From the NCBI RefSeq assembly GCF_001428105.1, contig NZ_LMSJ01000005.1, forward strand, positions 1 to 64,000: DNA of 64,000 nucleotides, in the 5' to 3' direction. The notes under the pieces are model-generated. The model was given only the letters and a program-made list of their open reading frames with translations. It was not told the DNA's origin and searched no databases. Below are positions 1-7,963 of the stretch, in pieces (positions within the stretch are counted from its first letter, which is position 1; the number at the start of each line of letters is the position of its first letter). This stretch comes from Paenibacillus sp. Soil766 (lineage in GTDB: Bacteria; Bacillota; Bacilli; Paenibacillales; NBRC-103111). A program made the position numbers and the translations under genes.

Positions 1-126
1 CTGAAGATGGGGAACTGACGAAGGAAAGCCGTGTGCGGGAAATCCGCATGCACGGTTTGACGGCTGAAGATGGGGAACTGACGAAGGAAAGCCGTGTGCG
101 GGAAATCCGCATGCACGGTTTGACGG
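1..126 (+). repeat. Exact 63-bp tandem duplication inside the intron 3' end
   Basis: Positions 1-63 and 64-126 are identical. Each unit carries the end of the domain IV linker (CTGAAGATGGGGAACTGACG) plus a whole domain V-like hairpin. The window starts exactly at a unit boundary, so more copies may lie upstream. Confidence 0.95.
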
Positions 127-165
127 GGAGTCCGAGGGAGTAATCCCTCGTCTTACCCTACTCTA
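1..165 (+). ncRNA. 3' end of a group II intron (domains V and VI), domain V duplicated
   Basis: Two copies of a hairpin of the domain V type (AAGCCGTG...GGGAAATCC...CACGGTTT, about 25-58 and 88-121) are followed by a second hairpin built on CCGAGGGA/TCCCTCG (about 130-151) and the sequence CTTACCCTACTCT. That order, domain V then domain VI then a pyrimidine-rich 3' end, is typical of bacterial group II introns. The intron body and any reverse transcriptase lie upstream of the window. The exact 3' splice site, near 160-166, is inferred rather than seen. Confidence 0.7.
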
Positions 166-300
166 TTCAGAGTGGTAGAGATGGTTTCTGTACTGTTTTC
201 TATTGAGAAAGTTGAAATTCCCGTTGTTTAAGTAGGAATTCATGTTTTCCAATCCTTGACATTCAGATAGAATTCATTAAAAAAGGAGGCGTATTCATCA

Positions 301-2013
301 ATGAAATTCAAGAAACTGCGTTCAATATGTATGGCACTTTTACTTACACTAATATTCAGTCACGACATTCATGTTTTTGCCACCGAAGAAATGACTTTCA
401 ATGCAAGTCATATCGAATCTGATGGAAGTGTTACGTTGACTGCTACAGCTGAAGTTATTGATATGTACGGATTTGAAATCAAGGCTTCTTTTGACGCTAC
501 AAAGCTAGAATATTTGAGTGGAAAGGTAGAGATAGCCGATGGGTTTACAGTGGATCAAGGAGCAACTGGCAATGAAGTCATTTTTGCCTACTCTAGAACA
601 GGTCAGAATCCGGGGCTGACAGGGAAGATAAAGCTGGCAACATTCAAATTCAAAGTAAAAAGCAATGCCACAGGAAGTACTGCTGTAACTTGGACATCAC
701 TTACGGTGGTTAAAGCAGAGACGTCGACAAAAATTAAAAGTACTCCAAATATTACGACAACATTGATGCTTAACGAGGGTTCATCACAGAACCAACCACC
801 TGGGAATTCCACAACTCCTGGTACAACGCCATCATCTAGTGAATTCAGTACAGATAAAGAAACTGTAAATCTGGCGCCTACACTGATTAACGGAGTAGCA
901 AAGTTCGAAATTAAAGAATCAGCTTTAATAGATATGTTCAAGAAAGGGAAGACAAATGAACATGGCGTGATTCAAGCAGAAATTAATGCGGCATATGTCT
1001 CGAGTGCAAATTCATATGAGCTTTCAATGCCATCTTCGTTATTTCAATTGGGTCAAGGTAAGAAACAACTCATAATTCAGACACCGCTTGCAGCCATAAC
1101 GATTCCAGATAATATGCTGAAATCGCAAGATATAGGAAATGCTGCACAAGTTGAGCTTGTCGTGTCTGCTGTTGACCATACTGTTTTTAATGAATCTGTT
1201 CAAAAGGAAATTGGGAATCGACCAGTAATTGAATTTAATATTTTGCTAGATGGTAAACGCCTGAATTGGAAAAATAATGAAGTTGTGGTTAACATAGCTT
1301 TTAAATACTCACCAACTCGTGATGAAATGAAGAATCCTGAGCATATCGCAATTTGGTATGTTGACGGCGAGGGTAAAATAATTAAGATTCCTTCGGGCAA
1401 GTATGATCTTGCTACTGGGATGATGACCTTCAATACGACTCATTTTAGTTATTATACAGTTGGTTATGAAAGAATTAGTTTTGAAGATTTAGTTGGGTAT
1501 AGTTGGGCTCGGCAACAAATAGAAGTCATGGCATCGAAAGGTATTATTGAAGGGATCTCGGATTCAAGATTTGAACCGGACGGATCAATTAGTCGAGGGG
1601 ACTTCATATTACTTCTCACTAAAACGTTAGGACTAACAGCTGATGTTAAAAGTAACTTTAATGATATTCCTACGAACGCGTACTATGCTGAAGCTGCTGG
1701 GGTTGCCAAAACGATCGGTATAGCAGAGGGGGATGATATGGGGGCTCTGCAACCAGATCAACCCATTATTAGGCAGGATTTAATGACTCTCTTATCACGA
1801 GCATTAATATTGAAAGGGCAACTCAGCTCAGCCTTGGATTCAGATTTAAGCAAATTTGACGATATGAAGGAAATCACACCTTATGCGCTCAACGCTATTG
1901 CAGATTTGGTGAAAAGTGGAATTGTACAAGGGGATGGGACGCATCTTAATCCAAGAGCGGAAACGACTAGAGCAGAAGCTGCTGTATTACTGTATCGTGT
2001 GTATACAAATTAG
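301..2013 (+). CDS. Cohesin-like domain plus SLH surface-anchored protein
   Basis: This 570-aa exported protein starts at ATG 301 after a strong AAGGAGG site. Residues 1-27 form a signal peptide ending in FATEE. Residues about 30-150 look like a cohesin fold: MYGFEIKASFDATKLEYL, then GKIKLATFKFKVKS. A Pro/Ser/Thr-rich linker (about 158-185) leads to a beta-rich domain I do not recognise (about 190-390). Three SLH repeats fill about 395-570 (WARQQIEVMASKGIIEG, FNDIPTNAYYAEA, YALNAIADLVKSGIVQGDG). Known role: SLH domains bind secondary cell-wall polymer, and cohesins bind dockerins. The next gene encodes a dockerin-tailed lyase, so this protein may display it on the surface. That pairing is an inference. 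Confidence 0.8.
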   Translation: MKFKKLRSICMALLLTLIFSHDIHVFATEEMTFNASHIESDGSVTLTATAEVIDMYGFEIKASFDATKLEYLSGKVEIADGFTVDQGATGNEVIFAYSRTGQNPGLTGKIKLATFKFKVKSNATGSTAVTWTSLTVVKAETSTKIKSTPNITTTLMLNEGSSQNQPPGNSTTPGTTPSSSEFSTDKETVNLAPTLINGVAKFEIKESALIDMFKKGKTNEHGVIQAEINAAYVSSANSYELSMPSSLFQLGQGKKQLIIQTPLAAITIPDNMLKSQDIGNAAQVELVVSAVDHTVFNESVQKEIGNRPVIEFNILLDGKRLNWKNNEVVVNIAFKYSPTRDEMKNPEHIAIWYVDGEGKIIKIPSGKYDLATGMMTFNTTHFSYYTVGYERISFEDLVGYSWARQQIEVMASKGIIEGISDSRFEPDGSISRGDFILLLTKTLGLTADVKSNFNDIPTNAYYAEAAGVAKTIGIAEGDDMGALQPDQPIIRQDLMTLLSRALILKGQLSSALDSDLSKFDDMKEITPYALNAIADLVKSGIVQGDGTHLNPRAETTRAEAAVLLYRVYTN

Positions 2014-2042
2014 TTGAAAATTACACTTTATTTTCAAAATAG
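2014..2042 (+). terminator. Weak hairpin after the SLH gene
   Basis: TTGAAAAT and ATTTTCAA form an 8-bp stem just after the stop codon. It has no clear T tract, so it may be only a weak terminator. Confidence 0.3.
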
Positions 2043-2130
2043 TGGAAATTCCATGTACTTTTAGTAGGATTTCAGGTTTAAATGCAAGTTTAATCTGCGT
2101 AGTATTCATGTGGTAACGGATTCAATTAAG

Positions 2131-2178
2131 AAAGGAGAATGATGTCAATGCTGTAAGCGCTTTAAATTAAGCGCTAAA
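2131..2178 (+). promoter_or_regulatory. Leader of the lyase gene: tiny ORF, hairpin and cre-like site
   Basis: AAAGGAG (2131-2138) precedes ATG ATG TCA ATG CTG TAA (2139-2156), a five-codon ORF with a good ribosome binding site. The next bases give AGCGCTT/AAGCGCT (2157-2177), a 7-bp stem. TGTAAGCGCTTTAA (2152-2165) also resembles a CcpA cre box but lacks the expected C near its 3' end. The real lyase gene starts at 2243 behind its own TTGGAGG. Translation of the mini-ORF, or CcpA binding, could regulate the lyase; both are inference. Confidence 0.35.
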
Positions 2179-2242
2179 TAAGTACACTTTAGAAAATCAA
2201 GTCTAGTAAGGTAATTATGAAACTTAATTTGGAGGTCATGCA

Positions 2243-5200
2243 ATGATAAGTAAAAGCAAGCTGCTAAAATTTTGTTCATTATTCTTAATTGCCAACATAT
2301 TTTTATCCGTACTTTCTTTGCCAGCGAAGGCTGCCGACACTTCTACTTCTGGTTCGTCAACGCAAACAAACAATAGTTCTGCAATTTTTGAACAACCAGT
2401 GATCAACGATACGGTAAGCGCAGCAGGCTTCGTTCATCCTTCTATCGGCTTTAGCAGCGATTCCTTGAGATTAATGCAGCAGAAGATAGCAATAGGTGAA
2501 GAACCTTGGGTTAGCGCATTTGAAAGTTTTCGAAACAGCCCTAGTGGATCGCTGGATTATGATATTCGCAACAAAAGCAAGCTGGATCCCTCGAAGCCTG
2601 CATACACGAAGGTTGATAATGATGCAAAAGCAAAAGAGGCTAAAGTTGATGCAGCAGCTGCCATCGCAGATGCAGTGATTTGGACGGCGACAGGAGATAT
2701 TAGATACCGTGCGAAGGCAATGGAAATAATACGTCTGTGGTCCCGGATTGATCCTACTAATCCAGTTGGTTTTACGGATTCTCATATTAGTATCGGTGAT
2801 GCCATGTCCGACATGGTAAGAGCTGCGGAATTATTACGGTATACCGAATGCGTGGGAGAATGGGGATGGACGGATCAAGACACATCCAATTTTACCAACA
2901 ATTTTCTTATGGCTTTCTATGACGGTAGTTTTTATCATAGTAACGGAAGATGGATGAATCAACATGGCATTGTAACGCTTGCCTATATGATGGCAGCTAT
3001 CTTTTCTGACAATATGCCTTGGTATCAAGAGGCGGTAGAATGGGCTACTGTAAACAAAACGGCTACCTATAAAGGGCAGTCTGGTGATATTTTTCATCAA
3101 ATTCGCTATGTAACACAAAATGAGAGAACTGGGACACCTGTAGCCCCCCATGTACAATTAGTTGAAATGTTTAGGGATATGGGGCATGCTTCTGGAAACC
3201 TAGGAGCTCTTTCAAAGATAGCGTATTTAACTGAACTCCAGGGAACTAAGGTGAATCCTGATCCAGTTTCTGCAACGTTTGGTGAGTTAACAAGTGCTTC
3301 GAACGGGGTAGGACTATTTGAATTTTTGGATGATCGCCTACTGACGGGTGCTAATCTTTTTTCAAAATATAATTTAGGTTACGAAATCCCTTATACACCT
3401 GTTAATATCAGTAATGCAATTATTGGTGATCCTGCACCAACTGGTAACTATGCAGATACAATTACAGATAATGGACGAGGATTAGGGGCCGCTTCCGAGC
3501 TCATATATGGATATTATACACATCTGAATAGTGCTCGCTTAAATCCAAGTGATGAACGAATAAAATATCTTAGTCAATCGGTTGATCGTTTGGGAGGATT
3601 GGCAACTTTTCCATCCTATGTATTGCTGCAAGGAACAGAAGATCTGTCAACGGGGAAAATCGTTGGTCCACCAAAGCCCTTGAGTCAGCCTACTTATGCA
3701 GAATTAAAGTTGGCTTATAGTCGAATGCAAGCTTATGATTTCCTGGGTAGGAGTGCCACGACTAGTACAAATACGTTCCAAGATCAAGATGGATTACGTT
3801 CCGTACTATATGATGTTCGATACGCCAATCAATTTACATGGTACGACTTGGACATTAAGGAAAACAGTTTCGATAATATTACTATTAGAGCGGCAAGTAA
3901 TTCTAGTGTAGGTACGAAGGTTGATGTAATTCTACTGGACAATGTAGCAGGAATTGATCGTTCCAATGTCACTTTAGACAATTTGTCTCAAGGTGAAGTA
4001 TTGGCAACGCTGCAAGTTCCTAATACCGCATGGTGGACAAATTACGCAACCGTATCCGGTAAGCTTAGCAGACCGATAACTGGAAAGCATTTACTAGCAT
4101 TTAAATACTATGGTAGTGACAACTGGCTTTCTTATCAAATTGCATTTGATTGGTTTGCACTCTCCAATTCCTACGCAGGTGTTGAAAACAATGTTTCGAA
4201 TGCGGTACTTTCCGGACCAGCGACACTTGTTTCGGATGGTGTTCAATTAGAAAATGGTGGATCCATCTCGTTTAGTAAAATGGATTTTGACAGCGGTATC
4301 AATAGCGCAGAATTTAATGCCAAAACAACGGACTCAAACGGGAAATTGTTGGTATATAGCGATGGGGTGTTAGTGACTACTTACAACTTGACGAATACAA
4401 GTGGATCAATGATTAAATTTATTTCAGAAATTATTACTGCTGATATTGCCAAAATTACCGGAATTCATGATATTTCCATTAGATATGAAGGTTCGTCACC
4501 AATCGTTTTGAAGACGTTCAGAAATATTGAGCGTAATCGTTTGCTAGGTTCATCAACGACAACAAGCAATGCATTGCAAATTGAAGACCAAGCAGTTTCT
4601 ATTTCCGGTAGCTTTGAAAGTGGAGTTGACGGATCAATCAAGTATGTAAAAGCTACCAACGGCAGTATTTTTTACTTAAGTCAGGCCGTTCTGCAAGCTG
4701 ATAGAACGAAGGATAACATCGTTTCTTTCACGGTAAAATCGAATGGAGAGGCTAACCTTAATTTACAAAGAGATCGTACTACGGTGCCATTTGCGACAAT
4801 TCGGATTCCAGATACGAAGGGGCAGTGGATTAAAGTAAGTACAAACATCTCGAGCAAATATGTAAATCCTGACGACTATCCGACAAACCTTAAAAGTGTT
4901 TTTATTTCAATGAGTTCAGCAATTCCAAATACTGAATTACTGTTAGATAAATTGGAGCTTGATCCCGTACAGGTTCCTCCGACCATTAAGCTGTTAACGG
5001 CTAAGGGCGACGAGATACAGTCAATTATGACTTATGAACATGGCAGCAATTTTGATTTGCAAGTTGCAATCCAAGATCCGGATTCGGTTAATGTCATGGT
5101 ATCTGCCGACCAGAAAGATTTTATGGAAAACAATTTAATGGGAAAAGGCGGAGGAACACTTACCATAAAACCCGCTGCACTTGCACAGGGAGAATATTCG

Positions 5201-7348
5201 TTTCATATTTATGCGCAGGATGATACTGGAAACTATGTTGATAAAGAAGTCAAACTGATTATCTATTCACAGCAGGAAAATCATGCGCCTGTGGGCTTAA
5301 CGGTAAACGTAACAGGTGCGACGAGTACGGATCTGCAATGGTCTCCAGTCAAGGGAGCAAGCTATTATGCCATTTATCGAATGGATATGTCTATTGGCAG
5401 CTACGTTAAAGTAGCGGATTCCAATGCGACAACATATTCCGATACGAGCATGAGCCCAAATACTACTTATAAATACAAGGTAACGGCTGGCGGAGTGTTT
5501 GGGGAAACCACTTCAAGTGATGCAGTAACCGTAACCACGCTTTCAAAGATTGTCATTACTCCTTCGATGGTTAAGGCATCGACACTTACTTGGCCTACTA
5601 CTGGAACTCCAGAATCAAATGGTTGGCTCGCTTTCGACGGTAATACAACGACTGCAACAGATACAACAACTAATCCGAGTTGGATAGTGATTGATTTGGG
5701 TGCAGGAAACGAACAAGTTGTAGGTGCGATGAGGTTCTACCCAAGAAGTTCCAATATTAGCAGAATAAACGCTGCTGTCATTCAAGGTTCGAATGATGGA
5801 ACAACTTTCGTTGATTTGTATACGATTAATAACATCACTGCTGCTAAATGGTATTTTGCTCCGATAAGCAACAGCGCGTCTTATCGTTATATTCGATTTT
5901 ATACTCCGAAAGGCAATGCTAATGTTGCGGAGTTGGAGTTCTTCAAGAAGCTGAAGCCTGCCGCTCCAGATGGTATTCAGGCAGTTGCAGGTAACGCTCA
6001 GGTCCAACTTAATTGGCAGGGGGTTACAAATGCCGTTTATTATACGGTAAATAGAAGCTTGTCTTTTGACGGATCTTTCAGTGCAGTACAGACAAATATT
6101 GAGGGAACTAGCTTCACGGACACAAACCTTACAAATACTGAAACATACTATTATGTAGTTACAGCATCGAATACTCAAGGTGAGAGTATTAGCTCTGCCA
6201 AAGTCGATGCAACACCATATGTTGCGGCTACTTCACTTTCAGTAACAGGAGCAGGGGGTTCTACAGCTATTTCGACCGTTGGCGGTACACTTCAACTGAA
6301 TGCATTTATTCTACCTTCAGGTACAACATATCCTACCGTCAGCTGGGCCGTATATGACGTTGGTGGTGTTGCAGCAACAGATAAGGCAACGATACAGCTT
6401 AATGGGTTACTTACAGCTTTGAAGAATGGCGTTGTTAAAGTTACCGCAACAGTTCAGGATGGCTCTGGCACTCAAGGAAGTGCATTTATTGTTATTAATG
6501 GACAGTCCCCAGTCACAAGCTCAACTGTTTCAGCTGTTATAACAGCACCAAGCTCTGTGGTAGGAACGGAGGCATTTCATTCCTCAATCGGTTTTAGCAA
6601 TGTTAGTAACGCTGTGTATGGGGTAGATCTTAAAATTACCTATAATTCAGACGCATTACAATTTGAATCAGCTCAATCTTTAAAGAGCGGATTTACGCTT
6701 GTAAGTGCAAACAATGATATCCCCGGGAAGATACGGATTTTAGCTGTCAGTACTTCTGCTGCAGGGGCAATTTCCGTAAATTCCGATATTATTCAGTTGA
6801 ATTGGATTGCAAAACAAGTACCTTCGACTACAGCTGCACCAATCAATTTGACGCAAGTGCTTCTCTCTGATGGAAGCGGAGCATTGATGACGGCTGAAGC
6901 ATCTAGCCAGCAATTGGCTGTTATTTTTGTGAATAGAGTTGCACTCGCTAGTGCGATTCAAAACGCAAATAACGAATATATTCATGCAGTAGAAGGAAAT
7001 CAAATTGGTCAATATCAAACTGGTGCCATGCTTACATTGAATTCTGCCATTCAAGCAGCCAATAGTGTTAATTCGAACAGCTTGGCGTCACAGCTTGAAG
7101 TCGATGCAGCGGCAAATTCATTAAACCTTGCATTAAATGAGTTCCACAGTAAGCTAATTACGATTGGAATGCTAGGTGACTTCAATAGCAATGGTAAAGT
7201 TGACATCGGAGATTTAGCTTTAATGGCACTTCAATATGGAATTACATCGATAAGTCAGACCTGGAATGATGTTAAAAAGTTTGATGTAGACGGTGATAAT
7301 ATCATTGATATTGCGGATCTTGTTTTTGTTGCTAAGTTGATTCAATAA
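2243..7348 (+). CDS. Secreted multidomain alginate-lyase-like protein with cohesin and dockerin
   Basis: This 1701-aa protein has a signal peptide (1-31, ending LPAKAADT). Domains in order, approximate residues: alpha-helical alginate-lyase-like region 45-430; CBM6-like beta domain 500-640 (WYDLDIKENSFDNITIRA); a second jelly-roll 780-910; an Ig-like stretch 920-1010; fibronectin III 1015-1100; F5/8 type C 1110-1235; fibronectin III 1240-1325; Big-type Ig domain 1330-1420; cohesin-like 1430-1560; helical FIVAR-like 1560-1640; C-terminal dockerin 1642-1701 with two Ca-binding loops (GDFNSNGKVDIGDL and FDVDGDNIIDIADL). It probably depolymerises a uronic-acid polysaccharide outside the cell. The substrate cannot be read from sequence. 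The SLH/cohesin protein just upstream is a candidate docking partner. The catalytic assignment is the least certain part. Confidence 0.8.
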   Translation: MISKSKLLKFCSLFLIANIFLSVLSLPAKAADTSTSGSSTQTNNSSAIFEQPVINDTVSAAGFVHPSIGFSSDSLRLMQQKIAIGEEPWVSAFESFRNSPSGSLDYDIRNKSKLDPSKPAYTKVDNDAKAKEAKVDAAAAIADAVIWTATGDIRYRAKAMEIIRLWSRIDPTNPVGFTDSHISIGDAMSDMVRAAELLRYTECVGEWGWTDQDTSNFTNNFLMAFYDGSFYHSNGRWMNQHGIVTLAYMMAAIFSDNMPWYQEAVEWATVNKTATYKGQSGDIFHQIRYVTQNERTGTPVAPHVQLVEMFRDMGHASGNLGALSKIAYLTELQGTKVNPDPVSATFGELTSASNGVGLFEFLDDRLLTGANLFSKYNLGYEIPYTPVNISNAIIGDPAPTGNYADTITDNGRGLGAASELIYGYYTHLNSARLNPSDERIKYLSQSVDRLGGLATFPSYVLLQGTEDLSTGKIVGPPKPLSQPTYAELKLAYSRMQAYDFLGRSATTSTNTFQDQDGLRSVLYDVRYANQFTWYDLDIKENSFDNITIRAASNSSVGTKVDVILLDNVAGIDRSNVTLDNLSQGEVLATLQVPNTAWWTNYATVSGKLSRPITGKHLLAFKYYGSDNWLSYQIAFDWFALSNSYAGVENNVSNAVLSGPATLVSDGVQLENGGSISFSKMDFDSGINSAEFNAKTTDSNGKLLVYSDGVLVTTYNLTNTSGSMIKFISEIITADIAKITGIHDISIRYEGSSPIVLKTFRNIERNRLLGSSTTTSNALQIEDQAVSISGSFESGVDGSIKYVKATNGSIFYLSQAVLQADRTKDNIVSFTVKSNGEANLNLQRDRTTVPFATIRIPDTKGQWIKVSTNISSKYVNPDDYPTNLKSVFISMSSAIPNTELLLDKLELDPVQVPPTIKLLTAKGDEIQSIMTYEHGSNFDLQVAIQDPDSVNVMVSADQKDFMENNLMGKGGGTLTIKPAALAQGEYSFHIYAQDDTGNYVDKEVKLIIYSQQENHAPVGLTVNVTGATSTDLQWSPVKGASYYAIYRMDMSIGSYVKVADSNATTYSDTSMSPNTTYKYKVTAGGVFGETTSSDAVTVTTLSKIVITPSMVKASTLTWPTTGTPESNGWLAFDGNTTTATDTTTNPSWIVIDLGAGNEQVVGAMRFYPRSSNISRINAAVIQGSNDGTTFVDLYTINNITAAKWYFAPISNSASYRYIRFYTPKGNANVAELEFFKKLKPAAPDGIQAVAGNAQVQLNWQGVTNAVYYTVNRSLSFDGSFSAVQTNIEGTSFTDTNLTNTETYYYVVTASNTQGESISSAKVDATPYVAATSLSVTGAGGSTAISTVGGTLQLNAFILPSGTTYPTVSWAVYDVGGVAATDKATIQLNGLLTALKNGVVKVTATVQDGSGTQGSAFIVINGQSPVTSSTVSAVITAPSSVVGTEAFHSSIGFSNVSNAVYGVDLKITYNSDALQFESAQSLKSGFTLVSANNDIPGKIRILAVSTSAAGAISVNSDIIQLNWIAKQVPSTTAAPINLTQVLLSDGSGALMTAEASSQQLAVIFVNRVALASAIQNANNEYIHAVEGNQIGQYQTGAMLTLNSAIQAANSVNSNSLASQLEVDAAANSLNLALNEFHSKLITIGMLGDFNSNGKVDIGDLALMALQYGITSISQTWNDVKKFDVDGDNIIDIADLVFVAKLIQ

Positions 7349-7422
7349 ACGCAAACTATTGCTTGCGAAGTAGTAAGTAGTTTACTAGTTGGTGGACCAG
7401 CTACAAACAATAATTAAATGAA

Positions 7423-7450
7423 AAGGGCTAAGCGAGCGCGCTTAGCTCTT
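7423..7450 (+). terminator. Hairpin after the lyase gene
   Basis: AAGGGCTAAGCG (7423-7434) pairs with CGCTTAGCTCTT (7439-7450) around a 4-nt loop. The stem is strong but the T tract is missing. It lies 75 bp after the stop. Confidence 0.5.
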
Positions 7451-7516
7451 AAACAATTTAATAAACGGTAGAACGAGCATATTCCTTTAAATTATGTGTT
7501 TGTATAATAATTTAAC

Positions 7517-7602
7517 AAAGTAGGAATTAACCTGTATGTCGATAGGATGTTGCCTTTAACACCTCGTTCTTCATGATTATAGTTAGAGAATGAGAATCGA
7601 AA
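7517..7602 (+). repeat. Leader repeat, copy 1 (before the Spo0E-like gene)
   Basis: This segment is clearly related to 7857-7942. The shared core is CCTGTATGTCGATAGGATGT, followed by TTGCCTT, then TATAGTTAG and GAATGAG. Both copies sit directly upstream of a gene, about 340 bp apart, so each may carry a promoter or a 5' RNA element. Confidence 0.75.
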
Positions 7603-7622
7603 ATAGAATGGAGAATGATATT

Positions 7623-7802
7623 ATGCAATCTATTCTTCAAGAAAAAATTGAATCGTTACGTTTTGAAATGATAAATCAAGCTTTAATAAACGGAAGTCTT
7701 ACACATGAAAAAGTAATTTCAGTAAGTCAGTTGTTAGACCGATACATTTTGTTATATCAAAAACTTATTTTAGAACAAGCGAAATTGAAGTTTATTAGTT
7801 AA
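7623..7802 (+). CDS. Spo0E-like aspartyl-phosphate phosphatase
   Basis: This small protein (59 aa from ATG 7623) carries the Spo0E-family signature SQLLDRYILLYQ between two predicted helices. Known role of the family: dephosphorylating Spo0A~P or related aspartyl-phosphates to restrain sporulation. I chose ATG 7623 because GGAG (7610-7613) lies 9 nt upstream. An in-frame ATG at 7590 would give 70 aa but has only a weak ribosome binding site. It sits alone between two polysaccharide lyase genes and shares a duplicated leader with the downstream lyase. A role in coupling growth state to lyase expression is speculation. Confidence 0.8.
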   Translation: MQSILQEKIESLRFEMINQALINGSLTHEKVISVSQLLDRYILLYQKLILEQAKLKFIS

Positions 7803-7856
7803 GACTACCTATGAGTATTAACTTCAGGAGGGGAGTTTTTTCTCGTCCTTATAAAT

Positions 7857-7942
7857 AAAGTGGGATTTCGCCTGTAAGTCGATAGGATATTGCCTTCATC
7901 ATCTATCAATTCGTGACTATAGTTAGGAATGAGCATTGAAAA
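7857..7942 (+). repeat. Leader repeat, copy 2 (before the heparinase II/III gene)
   Basis: This is the second copy of the 7517-7602 element, with core CCTGTAAGTCGATAGGATAT. It ends about 20 bp before ATG 7964. Differences between copies are mostly single substitutions across the first 50 bp, with more drift further on. Confidence 0.75.
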
Positions 7943-7963
7943 ATGATAATGAGGTAATAACAG

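Noticed and set aside
5615..6178. 187-codon open frame on the minus strand
   Set aside because: It is antisense to the F5/8 type C and fibronectin III domains of the large lyase and has no family signature.
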